Positions 1 through 7,938 of a stretch of DNA of 35,684 nucleotides are shown here, piece after piece. The stretch lies in contig JAMORJ010000053.1 in the NCBI GenBank assembly GCA_027063595.1, forward strand, positions 1-35,684, written 5' to 3'. Position 1 is the stretch's first letter; every line of letters begins with the position of its first letter. The translations under genes were made by a program, and so were the position numbers. Source of the DNA: Nautiliaceae bacterium. Its GTDB lineage: Bacteria > Campylobacterota > Campylobacteria > Campylobacterales > Nautiliaceae. The notes beneath the pieces are model-generated. The model saw only the letters and a list, made by a program, of their open reading frames with translations. It had not been told where the DNA came from and did no database searches.

Positions 1-1
1 T

Positions 2-118
2 ATTATTTCTCTTGTAAGATTCGATGAAGAGTATCTTCAAGATGTGGGTTTTTCTGCAATTAGCGAAATTGATGGACTTCAAATTATTAAAAAAGTTCAC
101 TCTTGGAACGATTGGTAA
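2..118 (+). CDS. C-terminal fragment of an unidentified CDS (truncated at window start), ...IISLVRFDEEYLQDVGFSAISEIDGLQIIKKVHSWNDW*
   Basis: Open frame from base 2 to TAA at 116-118, 10 nt before the next CDS; no family recognised. Confidence 0.55.
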   Translation: MISLVRFDEEYLQDVGFSAISEIDGLQIIKKVHSWNDW

Positions 119-127
119 AGGGGAGAT

Positions 128-1894
128 ATGTTTTTAGAGGCAGCTTATGAGGTGGTTAGAAAGAGAGATGAAAGAATAAATAGTTATTTTAAAAAATGTC
201 CAGATGAGATAAGAGAGCTTTTTGAGGAGATTTTAAAGCATCTAAATTTAGAAATTAACGAAGATAATTTATTGGCTCTTAAAAAAAGATTTTTTCATTT
301 AAGAGAAGATGCCATTTTAAATTTGTTAAAAAGAGGAAATTTCTCCGAAGAGGAAATAAAAGAAATTTTGCTTGATTTGTATGAGCTAACCAAAAATTTT
401 TGGTTAAAAGAACATGAAAAGTTAATTAATGATATTTCTCCTTTTTTAACTCCTTTTTATTCCGAACTTTTAAGAGGGGTTCATAAAATAGGAGTTGCTT
501 TTAGTAAGTGGCAACCAAAATGGAGCAAACATATTATTCATACCATAAATGAAGAATTATCGATAGAGTTTGCCGGAGATGAAGCAAAAGTTATGGAATT
601 TTTGCGTCAAAAGGCACTTTTAGATGAGGTTGATGGGAATGAAGCCGAGAGATGTTATTCGGTTTTGGTAAAAACGAATGAGGGAAATTATGTAGTAAAA
701 ACTTATGTAGAAATGTTTGAAGAAGAAGTTGAAGAAGCAGTTAGAGCAATAGATGAATTAATTGTAAATCTTGAAAAACTTGATGATAAATATAAAATTG
801 AATGGATTCTTTATTTTAATGCAATTAAAACTGCTTTGCTTGAGAAGAAAAGAGGGGAAGCTATTAAAAGATGGAGGGCTGTTGATAATATTTGGATGGA
901 TATAAAATCTCCTATTCAAGTAGGGCATCCGCTTGAGTATTATGAAGATAAATTTAGAAAAGCTGTTGCGCTTGAGTGGGATGTTAGGATTTTAAATCCA
1001 AAAATTAAAAGCGAAGTAAAAAACGATATTGTGGATATGTATGAAAAATATTGTGAAGATGAGCATCTTTTAAAAATTGCACTTAACAATATTGAAAAAA
1101 CCCAACTTTATATTTCTTCTCCTGCTTTATTTTACGGGGCTGAGTTTAATGGTCTTTTTTCGGCTCAAGTTGTTCCAAATGATGAAGAGGTAAGTAAAGA
1201 AAAAGGTAAGAAGATTTTTGCTTTTGTAGATAAAGTATATGAAGATATAAAAGCAAGACCAAAAATGGCTTTGAGTTATGAAATTTTTGGCAAAGAATTT
1301 ATGGATAAGTTTTATAAAAATCTTGAAGATAAAGAAAAATTTATTAAAGTTTATGATATTACTACTATTGGACATGAATTTGGGCATATTTTATGGGTTG
1401 ATAGCGATACAGAAAGTAAAATGAATAAATCGGGAATGTTTAAAAATGTTGAAGAGTTTAAAGCTACTACAGGTGGGCTTATGGCTTTTTTTGAAAACGA
1501 AAAAGAAGAATTAATCGAAGCTATCTTAGAAGATGTAATAAAAAGGTCGGTTGGGTTGATTTCTTGGATGGAAGTTGATGAAGTATTGCCTTATTATATA
1601 GAAGGACTTATTCATTTAAGCGGACTATTTGAGAGCGAAATTATTAAATTTAACGGAAAAAGTTTAGAATATGATTATTCAAATTACGATAAGCTAAAAA
1701 ATTGGTATAAAACTACCTATTTGGATTTGGCAAGGTTTTATGTTAATAAAGAGGATGCTAAGAAGTTTTTGAATAAATTCGTTTATAAAGATAAAAATTT
1801 TTATCCTTTAAATAAAAAAGCCGACGAATTTGTAAGATACTATTATCAAAGATATAAAGAAATTGGAGATAAAATTTACAAGGAAAAACAATGA
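128..1894 (+). CDS. ciaB: CiaB family protein (Campylobacter invasion antigen B-like), zinc-metallopeptidase-like
   Basis: 588 aa; WMDIKSPIQVGHPLEYYEDKFRKAVALEWD, LFSAQVVPNDEEVSK and TTIGHEFGHILWVDSDTE closely resemble remembered C. jejuni CiaB; HEFGH motif. Confidence 0.9.
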   Translation: MFLEAAYEVVRKRDERINSYFKKCPDEIRELFEEILKHLNLEINEDNLLALKKRFFHLREDAILNLLKRGNFSEEEIKEILLDLYELTKNFWLKEHEKLINDISPFLTPFYSELLRGVHKIGVAFSKWQPKWSKHIIHTINEELSIEFAGDEAKVMEFLRQKALLDEVDGNEAERCYSVLVKTNEGNYVVKTYVEMFEEEVEEAVRAIDELIVNLEKLDDKYKIEWILYFNAIKTALLEKKRGEAIKRWRAVDNIWMDIKSPIQVGHPLEYYEDKFRKAVALEWDVRILNPKIKSEVKNDIVDMYEKYCEDEHLLKIALNNIEKTQLYISSPALFYGAEFNGLFSAQVVPNDEEVSKEKGKKIFAFVDKVYEDIKARPKMALSYEIFGKEFMDKFYKNLEDKEKFIKVYDITTIGHEFGHILWVDSDTESKMNKSGMFKNVEEFKATTGGLMAFFENEKEELIEAILEDVIKRSVGLISWMEVDEVLPYYIEGLIHLSGLFESEIIKFNGKSLEYDYSNYDKLKNWYKTTYLDLARFYVNKEDAKKFLNKFVYKDKNFYPLNKKADEFVRYYYQRYKEIGDKIYKEKQ

Positions 1895-2133
1895 AACTTG
1901 ATTTAAGTGTAGAAAACATTAAAAAACTTAACGAAAAATGTCAAAAGCAAGATAAACATCTTTATGAGTTTTTAAAAGAAGAGTATCCAGATATTAGCAC
2001 GGAAGATAGGCTTAAATATTTAGCAACGATATTAAACGATCATTTTGAGGATTATAAGTTTGATGAAAATGAGAAAAGATACAAAGAAGATGGATATTCT
2101 ATTGTGAAATTTTGGCCAAAAGGAGCAAATTAA
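1891..2133 (+). CDS. Hypothetical small protein (80 aa)
   Basis: ORF with 4-nt overlap with ciaB stop; charged, no recognised domain. Confidence 0.7.
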   Translation: MKLDLSVENIKKLNEKCQKQDKHLYEFLKEEYPDISTEDRLKYLATILNDHFEDYKFDENEKRYKEDGYSIVKFWPKGAN

Positions 2134-2150
2134 TTATATGCTCCTTTTTT
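2118..2150. terminator. Bidirectional intrinsic terminator between convergent genes
   Basis: AAAAGGAGCA...TGCTCCTTTTTT perfect 10-nt inverted repeat with A/T flanks; arms lie in the 3' ends of both convergent ORFs. Confidence 0.75.
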
Positions 2151-2681
2151 AGCCATAATTCCAAGATAAATTAATACAATTCCATCCATTAAGAAACTAA
2201 CTCCAACTATAACTCCTACCATAAATGGAGCGCTAAATGGCCATCCAACTATCATTGCAATACCTAAAAGAAAACTTAAAACTCCGTTTAATGCGGCAAT
2301 ACCCCAACCTTTTAAAGGTTTAAGATCAAGTGCCATTTGAAATGATGCAAACGCATCTACAAAAAAATAAGCGCTAAATAAAATAGCAACTGCTGCAATT
2401 CCGCTTGCTGGCCATACTAATAATAAAATACCCGTAATTAATAGCATAATTACTTTAAACCAAGCTCCCAAACTTTTTTGATGAGCTTTAAAAGTAACAT
2501 AGGCTTGAACAATTGCACTTGCAACGAATAAAGCACCTAAAAATAATACAAACGCTAAACTGCCGGCTACTGGATTAACAATTGCTAAAAATCCAGCAAT
2601 AGCCATAATAACGCCACTAACGATTGATAAAGTGCTAAATTCTTTTAATTTTTCTTTGTCGATGTTGCTTGTAATAAACAT
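2130..2681 (-). CDS. HdeD-family (DUF308) membrane protein
   Basis: Multiple TM segments, HdeD-like repeats; start placed at 2681 (MFITSN...) because AAGGAGGG lies just upstream; ORF track extends to 2711. Confidence 0.8.
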   Translation of the reverse strand: MFITSNIDKEKLKEFSTLSIVSGVIMAIAGFLAIVNPVAGSLAFVLFLGALFVASAIVQAYVTFKAHQKSLGAWFKVIMLLITGILLLVWPASGIAAVAILFSAYFFVDAFASFQMALDLKPLKGWGIAALNGVLSFLLGIAMIVGWPFSAPFMVGVIVGVSFLMDGIVLIYLGIMAKKGAYN

Positions 2682-2711
2682 CCCACCCTCCTTAAAAATT
2701 TTTAACGCCAA

Positions 2712-2741
2712 ATTATAGCTTTTTTTAAATTACTTTGTCAA
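2712..2741 (-). promoter_or_regulatory. Sigma-70-type promoter for hdeD-like gene
   Basis: On minus strand TTGACA (2741-2736), 18-nt spacer, TATAAT (2717-2712), about 30 nt upstream of the inferred start. Confidence 0.75.
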
Positions 2742-2775
2742 GTAAGTTGAGCGAAAAAGACTAAAAAAGAGAAAA

Positions 2776-3993
2776 TTAGTCGTCTATTGGTAAGCCCTCC
2801 GTTGGAAGTTCTTCTATAAACCATGGGAGTCCTTGTTTGTTTAGTTCATACATAAATGGGCGAGCAGGAAATTCTTCCATATTTTTAACTCCAGGTTCAA
2901 ACCATGTTTTTGTAGCTATCATTTTGGCTCCAATCATGGCAGGAACTCCTGTTGTATAGCTTACGCATTGAGCTCCTACTTCTCTAAAAGCGCATTGATG
3001 ATCGCAAATGTTGTAGATATAGTATCTTTTTTTCTTGCCGTTTTTATATCCGGTTACTACTACTCCAATGTGAGTTTGTCCTTTTGTGCGAGGACCAAGA
3101 CTTGCCGGATCTGGAAGAACTTTTTTTAGAAATTCCATTGGAGAGATTTTACATCCCTTACATACTTCAATTGGCTCTATGCTTGTCATTCCCACATTTT
3201 GTAAAGCTCTTAAATGCCATAAATATTTATCAGAAAAAGTCATAAAAAATCTTGCTCTTTTAATTGAAGGAAAGTTTTTAGTTAAGCTTTCAAGCTCTTC
3301 GTGATAAAGTAGGTAGCTTGGATATTTCCCAACTTTTGGATATTCCCAATCAAATTTTACGCTCATTGGTTCAATTTCGACCCATTTTCCATTTTCGTAG
3401 TATCTACCTTTTTGGGTAATTTCTCTAATGTTAATTTCGGGATTAAAGTTAGTAGCAAAAGGATATCCATGATCTCCCGCATTACAATCTAAAATATCAA
3501 GATATTCTATTTCATCAAGCAATTCTTGTGCGGCGTATGCGGTAAATACGTTTGTAACTCCCGGATCAAAGCCGCTACCAAGCAAAGCCATAAGTCCGGC
3601 TTTTTTAAAATCTTTATCTTTTGCCCATTGAAGTTTATATTCAAATTTTGCTTCGTCTGGGTGTTCGTAATTTGCCGTATCTACATAATGGGCTTTTGCT
3701 TTTAAGCATGCATCCATAATTGCTAAATCTTGATAAGGAAGTGCTACATTTAATACTATATCGCTTTTTGTATCTTTTATTAATTTTGCCGTAGCATCTA
3801 CATCCATTGCATCAAGAGCGTAGGTTTTAATTTCAACTCCTAAGCGTTTTTTAATATCTTTTGCTATTTCGTCACATTTTGATTTGGTTCTGCTTGCCAA
3901 AACTATGTTTTTAAAAACATGATCATTCATTGCCGCTTTAAATGTAGCTACTCTTCCTACTCCTCCAGCTCCTATTATTAATAAATTAGCCAT
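2776..3993 (-). CDS. Saccharopine dehydrogenase-family protein, probable carboxy(nor)spermidine dehydrogenase (paralog 1)
   Basis: N-terminal Rossmann motif LLIIGAGGVGRV, family-typical YTTGVPAMIGAKM, 405 aa. Confidence 0.82.
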   Translation of the reverse strand: MANLLIIGAGGVGRVATFKAAMNDHVFKNIVLASRTKSKCDEIAKDIKKRLGVEIKTYALDAMDVDATAKLIKDTKSDIVLNVALPYQDLAIMDACLKAKAHYVDTANYEHPDEAKFEYKLQWAKDKDFKKAGLMALLGSGFDPGVTNVFTAYAAQELLDEIEYLDILDCNAGDHGYPFATNFNPEINIREITQKGRYYENGKWVEIEPMSVKFDWEYPKVGKYPSYLLYHEELESLTKNFPSIKRARFFMTFSDKYLWHLRALQNVGMTSIEPIEVCKGCKISPMEFLKKVLPDPASLGPRTKGQTHIGVVVTGYKNGKKKRYYIYNICDHQCAFREVGAQCVSYTTGVPAMIGAKMIATKTWFEPGVKNMEEFPARPFMYELNKQGLPWFIEELPTEGLPIDD

Positions 3994-4444
3994 TATTTCT
4001 CCTTTGTCCTTCGTTATCCCAAAAAAATACTATCCATTTATTGGTTTTTTTTAAAACGATTTCTGGTTTGTAAATCGTTTTTTCTTTATAAAAAATTGTA
4101 GCACTTTTTATAATTTTTGAGGGATATTTCTCTTTTAAAATTTTTACAACTTCATTAAGGGTTTCTCCGCTATCGCTTATGTCATCAAGCAAGAGGATTT
4201 TTTGGTATTTTTCTAAATTTGGAATGTTAAATATTTTTGGTTTTTGAAATTTTTTTTCGTTTTCGTAAGAAATTGCGTTAATTGAAAATACATTTCTTGT
4301 ATTTAATCTTTCAGCTAAAAAATGAGCAAGAGTTAAACCTCCTCTTGCTATTGGAACTAAGGAATCTGGATTGAATTTTTTAATTTCTTTTTCAAGTTTG
4401 TCTAAATCTTTTAGAAATTCTTCGTATGTATAAAAATATTTCAT
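3986..4444 (-). CDS. Phosphoribosyltransferase family protein (xanthine/hypoxanthine PRTase-like)
   Basis: PRPP-binding motif ILLLDDISDSGETL; SLVPIARGGL. Confidence 0.85.
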   Translation of the reverse strand: MKYFYTYEEFLKDLDKLEKEIKKFNPDSLVPIARGGLTLAHFLAERLNTRNVFSINAISYENEKKFQKPKIFNIPNLEKYQKILLLDDISDSGETLNEVVKILKEKYPSKIIKSATIFYKEKTIYKPEIVLKKTNKWIVFFWDNEGQRRNNG

Positions 4445-5628
4445 TTTATTTCCATTATTTTAATAGGTAATCCTTGTTTGTTCATTTCTTCAAAAAAAGG
4501 TTCTGGTTCAAACTCTTCTACGTTTCTAACTCCTTCTTTCCACCAAATTTTTTTAGCCATTAATTTACATCCTATAATAGCGGGCACTCCTGTTGTATAA
4601 CTTACGCAATGAGCTCCTGTTTCTTGAATGGCTTTTTCGTGATCACAAATATTATAAATGTAATAAGCTTTTTTTTCTCCGTTTTTAATTCCTCTAACGA
4701 TTACTCCAATGTTTGTTTTGCCTTTGTAGTCTTTTACTAAATCTTGTGGGTCTGGTAAAACTTTTGCTAAAAATTGAAGAGGAGAAATCTTACATCCTTT
4801 ACATACCTCAATTGGTTCTATACTAAACATTCCTACGTTTTTAAGGGCGTTGAAATGGTATAAATAAGAATCAGAAAAACACATAAAAAATTTTGCTTTT
4901 TTAGGTTTTAGAAATTTTACAATGCTCTCAAGTTCTTCGTGCCAAATTAGAATGCTCGTTGCTTCTCCACATTCAGGATAGTTGTGTTTTATTTGAATTT
5001 CAAAGGGTTTTGTAGTTTTCCATTCTCCATCTTCCCAATATTTTCCTGGTAAATTAAGTTCTCTAAGATTTATTTCAGGATCAAAATTTGTAGCAAAAGC
5101 TCTTCCGTGATTTCCGAAATTACAGTCATATATTTCTATTTCTTCCAATTCATCAAGTAATTTTGCTCCATATTTTGCCATAATGGAAGTAACTCCCGGA
5201 TCAAATCCACACCCAAGAAGGGCCATCGTTTTTGCTTTTTTAAAATCTTCATCAAGTGCCCATTGTAAATCGTAATAAGTATCTGGATTGTCTTCAGTTT
5301 CTGCTAGAGCCGTATCGAGATAAGCAGTAGAGGTTTCTATACAAGCATGCATTATTGGAAGATTTTGATAAGGAAGCGCTACGTTACATACTATGTCTAT
5401 ATTTTCTTTTTTTATTAAATCTACTACGTTTTCTTTTTTATTTGCATCAAGAGCGTAAGTTTTAATTTCAACTCCTAAGCGTTTTTTAATATCTTTTGCT
5501 ATTTCGTCGCATTTTGATTTGGTTCTGCTTGCCAAAACTATGTTTTTAAAAGTATCTTTGTTTTGAGCTGCTTTAAATGCGCTAACTCTTCCGACTCCTC
5601 CAGCTCCTATTATTAATAAGTTAGCCAT
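4441..5628 (-). CDS. Saccharopine dehydrogenase-family protein, probable carboxy(nor)spermidine dehydrogenase (paralog 2)
   Basis: Clear paralog of 2776-3993; LLIIGAGGVGRV. Confidence 0.82.
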   Translation of the reverse strand: MANLLIIGAGGVGRVSAFKAAQNKDTFKNIVLASRTKSKCDEIAKDIKKRLGVEIKTYALDANKKENVVDLIKKENIDIVCNVALPYQNLPIMHACIETSTAYLDTALAETEDNPDTYYDLQWALDEDFKKAKTMALLGCGFDPGVTSIMAKYGAKLLDELEEIEIYDCNFGNHGRAFATNFDPEINLRELNLPGKYWEDGEWKTTKPFEIQIKHNYPECGEATSILIWHEELESIVKFLKPKKAKFFMCFSDSYLYHFNALKNVGMFSIEPIEVCKGCKISPLQFLAKVLPDPQDLVKDYKGKTNIGVIVRGIKNGEKKAYYIYNICDHEKAIQETGAHCVSYTTGVPAIIGCKLMAKKIWWKEGVRNVEEFEPEPFFEEMNKQGLPIKIMEIK

Positions 5629-5663
5629 TTTTCTCCTTTTTTTGGAAAATTATACCATTTTGT

Positions 5664-5669
5664 TATAAT
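5664..5669 (+). promoter_or_regulatory. -10 element (TATAAT) for the KamA-like gene
   Basis: TTGTTATAATAAAG about 20 nt upstream of the inferred start, in the divergent intergenic region. Confidence 0.5.
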
Positions 5670-5689
5670 AAAGAAAAAAAGGAGTGGTA

Positions 5690-6937
5690 TTGGAATATAA
5701 AGCATATAATTTAAAATCATTTCTAAAAACGCCTTATGCCGATAAAATGGATAAACAAGATATAGAAAATTTAAAATTAGCAGCGCTTGTTTTTCCTTTT
5801 AAGGTTAATAATTATACTCTTACTTTAATTGATTGGAATAATTATAAAGACGATCCAATTTTTAGACTTACTTTTCCTAATAAAGCCATGCTTTTGCCAG
5901 AACATTTGGAAAAATTAAAAAATGCTTCCGATTTAAAAAAAGCGGTATATGAAATTAGAATGAATCTAAATCCTCATCCAGCTGGACAACTTAGTAATAT
6001 TCCTGAAATTAATGGTAAAAAATTGGAAGGTTCTCAGCATAAATACAAAGAAACTATTTTGTTTTTTCCAAAACAAGGTCAAACTTGCCATGCTTATTGT
6101 AGTTTTTGTTTTAGATGGCCTCAATTTACGGGAATTGATGAGCTTAAATTTCAAAGCAAAGAAGTTGAGATTTTAATTGATTATATTAAGGCTCATCCTG
6201 AAATTACGGATATTCTTTTTACTGGTGGAGATCCAATGATTATGAGTTCTCGTTTTTTAAGAGCTTATATAGAGCCTATTTTGAAAGCTAAAATTCCTCA
6301 TTTAAAAAATATTAGAATTGGTAGTAAAGCTCTTGCGTTTTGGCCTTATAGATTCATTAGCGATAAAGATAGTGAGGATTTGTTAAATTTGTTTAAAGAG
6401 ATAGTTGATGCTGGATATCATTTGGCTTTTATGGCTCATTTTAATCATTATAGAGAGCTTGAGGGAGAAATTTTGGAAAAAGCTGTAAAAAATATTCAAT
6501 CTACGGGAGCTATTATTAGAACTCAATCTCCTCTTCTTAATCATATTAACGCAAGTAGTGAAGTTTGGGAGAAAATGTGGAAAAGGCAAGTTAATCTTGG
6601 AATGGTTCCATATTATATGTTTATAGCAAGAGATACAGGAGCTCAGCATTATTTTGGAGTGCCTTTGGTTAAAGCTTGGGAAATTTATAAAAATGCTGTA
6701 AATAAAGTAAGCGGTTTGGCAAGAACGGTTAGAGGTCCAAGCATGTCGGCAACTCCAGGAAAAATTTGCGTAGATGGGGTTAGTGAAATAAATGGTAAAA
6801 AAGTATTTGTTTTAAGAATGCTTCAAGCAAAAAATCCTGAGCTTGTCGATATTCCGTTTTTTGCCGAATTTGACGAAAAAGCTATGTGGATAGATGATTT
6901 AAAACCGGCTTTTAGCGAAAAATTTATTTTTGAGTAA
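5690..6937 (+). CDS. KamA family radical SAM protein (lysine 2,3-aminomutase-like)
   Basis: TCHAYCSFCFRW (CxxxCxxC radical SAM motif), TGGDPM; TTG at 5690 preferred over GTG 5684 because GGAG occupies 5681-5684. Confidence 0.85.
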   Translation: MEYKAYNLKSFLKTPYADKMDKQDIENLKLAALVFPFKVNNYTLTLIDWNNYKDDPIFRLTFPNKAMLLPEHLEKLKNASDLKKAVYEIRMNLNPHPAGQLSNIPEINGKKLEGSQHKYKETILFFPKQGQTCHAYCSFCFRWPQFTGIDELKFQSKEVEILIDYIKAHPEITDILFTGGDPMIMSSRFLRAYIEPILKAKIPHLKNIRIGSKALAFWPYRFISDKDSEDLLNLFKEIVDAGYHLAFMAHFNHYRELEGEILEKAVKNIQSTGAIIRTQSPLLNHINASSEVWEKMWKRQVNLGMVPYYMFIARDTGAQHYFGVPLVKAWEIYKNAVNKVSGLARTVRGPSMSATPGKICVDGVSEINGKKVFVLRMLQAKNPELVDIPFFAEFDEKAMWIDDLKPAFSEKFIFE

Positions 6938-7047
6938 TTAAGTTAATTCGTTTAAAAGATTAAAATTATTAGAGATTTTAAAAAAATCGATGCTCAAATT
7001 TATATTTTTAGTGGTAAAATTGATGATAAGAAAAAAGGGATGAAATT

Positions 7048-7938
7048 ATGAAAATTTCTCTTATTCAACAAGAATATAAAGGTTCTAAAGAAGCCACTAT
7101 AAAGCATACGGTTGAGATGATAAAAAAAGCAAAAGGGGAGCTTGTTGTTTTACAAGAGCTTCATCAGAGTGAGTATTTTTGTAAAAGTGAAGATACTAAA
7201 TATTTTGATTTGGCTGAAAGTTTTGAAGATGATGTAGAATTTTGGAGAAAAATTAGTGAAAAAGAAGATATTGTTCTTGTAACGAGTCTTTTTGAAAAAG
7301 TAATGGATGGAATTTATTATAATACGGCGGTAGTTTTTGATAGGGGAAGAATAGCTGGTAAATATAGAAAAACTCATATTCCTGATGATCCCGGCTTTTA
7401 TGAAAAGTTTTATTTTACTCCGGGAGATAAAATAGAGCCAATTAATACAAGCGTAGGAAAGTTAGGAGTGCTTGTCTGTTGGGATCAATGGTATGTGGAA
7501 CCTTCAAGAATTATGGCTTTAAAAGGAGCGGAGATTTTAATTTATCCAACTGCTATTGGATGGCTTATGTGTCCGGAAAATAGAGTAGATGAATTGTGCG
7601 AAAAAGAAAATAATTTAGAAGAAAAAGAAAAGATGTTAAACGCTTGGCTTAGCGTTCAAAGAGGACATGCCGTAGCAAACGGGGTTTATGTCGTTGCCGT
7701 AAATAGAGTTGGAAAAGAAAAAGATGACAGCGGATGTTTAGAAGGTATTGAATTTTGGGGAAATAGTTTTGTTTTTGGTCCTCAAGGCGAAGAAATCGTT
7801 AGAGCAGATAATAAAGAAAGAATCATTGAAGCCGATTTAGATTTAAAAAGAGCAGCTGAAGTTAGAAAAATTTGGCCTTTTTTTAGGGATAGAAGAATTG
7901 AACTTTATGAATGTATAACAAGGAGATATTGTAGATGA
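7048..7938 (+). CDS. aguB: N-carbamoylputrescine amidase (nitrilase superfamily)
   Basis: E-K-C nitrilase layout: LQELHQSEYF, GKYRKTHIPDDPGFYEKFYFTPGD, LGVLVCWDQWYVEPSR. Confidence 0.9.
   Translation: MKISLIQQEYKGSKEATIKHTVEMIKKAKGELVVLQELHQSEYFCKSEDTKYFDLAESFEDDVEFWRKISEKEDIVLVTSLFEKVMDGIYYNTAVVFDRGRIAGKYRKTHIPDDPGFYEKFYFTPGDKIEPINTSVGKLGVLVCWDQWYVEPSRIMALKGAEILIYPTAIGWLMCPENRVDELCEKENNLEEKEKMLNAWLSVQRGHAVANGVYVVAVNRVGKEKDDSGCLEGIEFWGNSFVFGPQGEEIVRADNKERIIEADLDLKRAAEVRKIWPFFRDRRIELYECITRRYCR

Noticed and set aside
1127-1387. Minus-strand ORF of 86 aa opposite ciaB
   Set aside because: Antisense to a strongly recognised gene; Phe/Ile/Lys-rich product typical of an AT-rich shadow frame.
3086-3304. 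Plus-strand ORF of 72 aa opposite the dehydrogenase
   Set aside because: Antisense shadow ORF without RBS or recognisable domain.
5966-7377. Minus-strand ORFs at 5966-6154, 6383-6649 and 7150-7377
   Set aside because: All opposite the KamA-like and aguB genes; low-complexity shadow translations.
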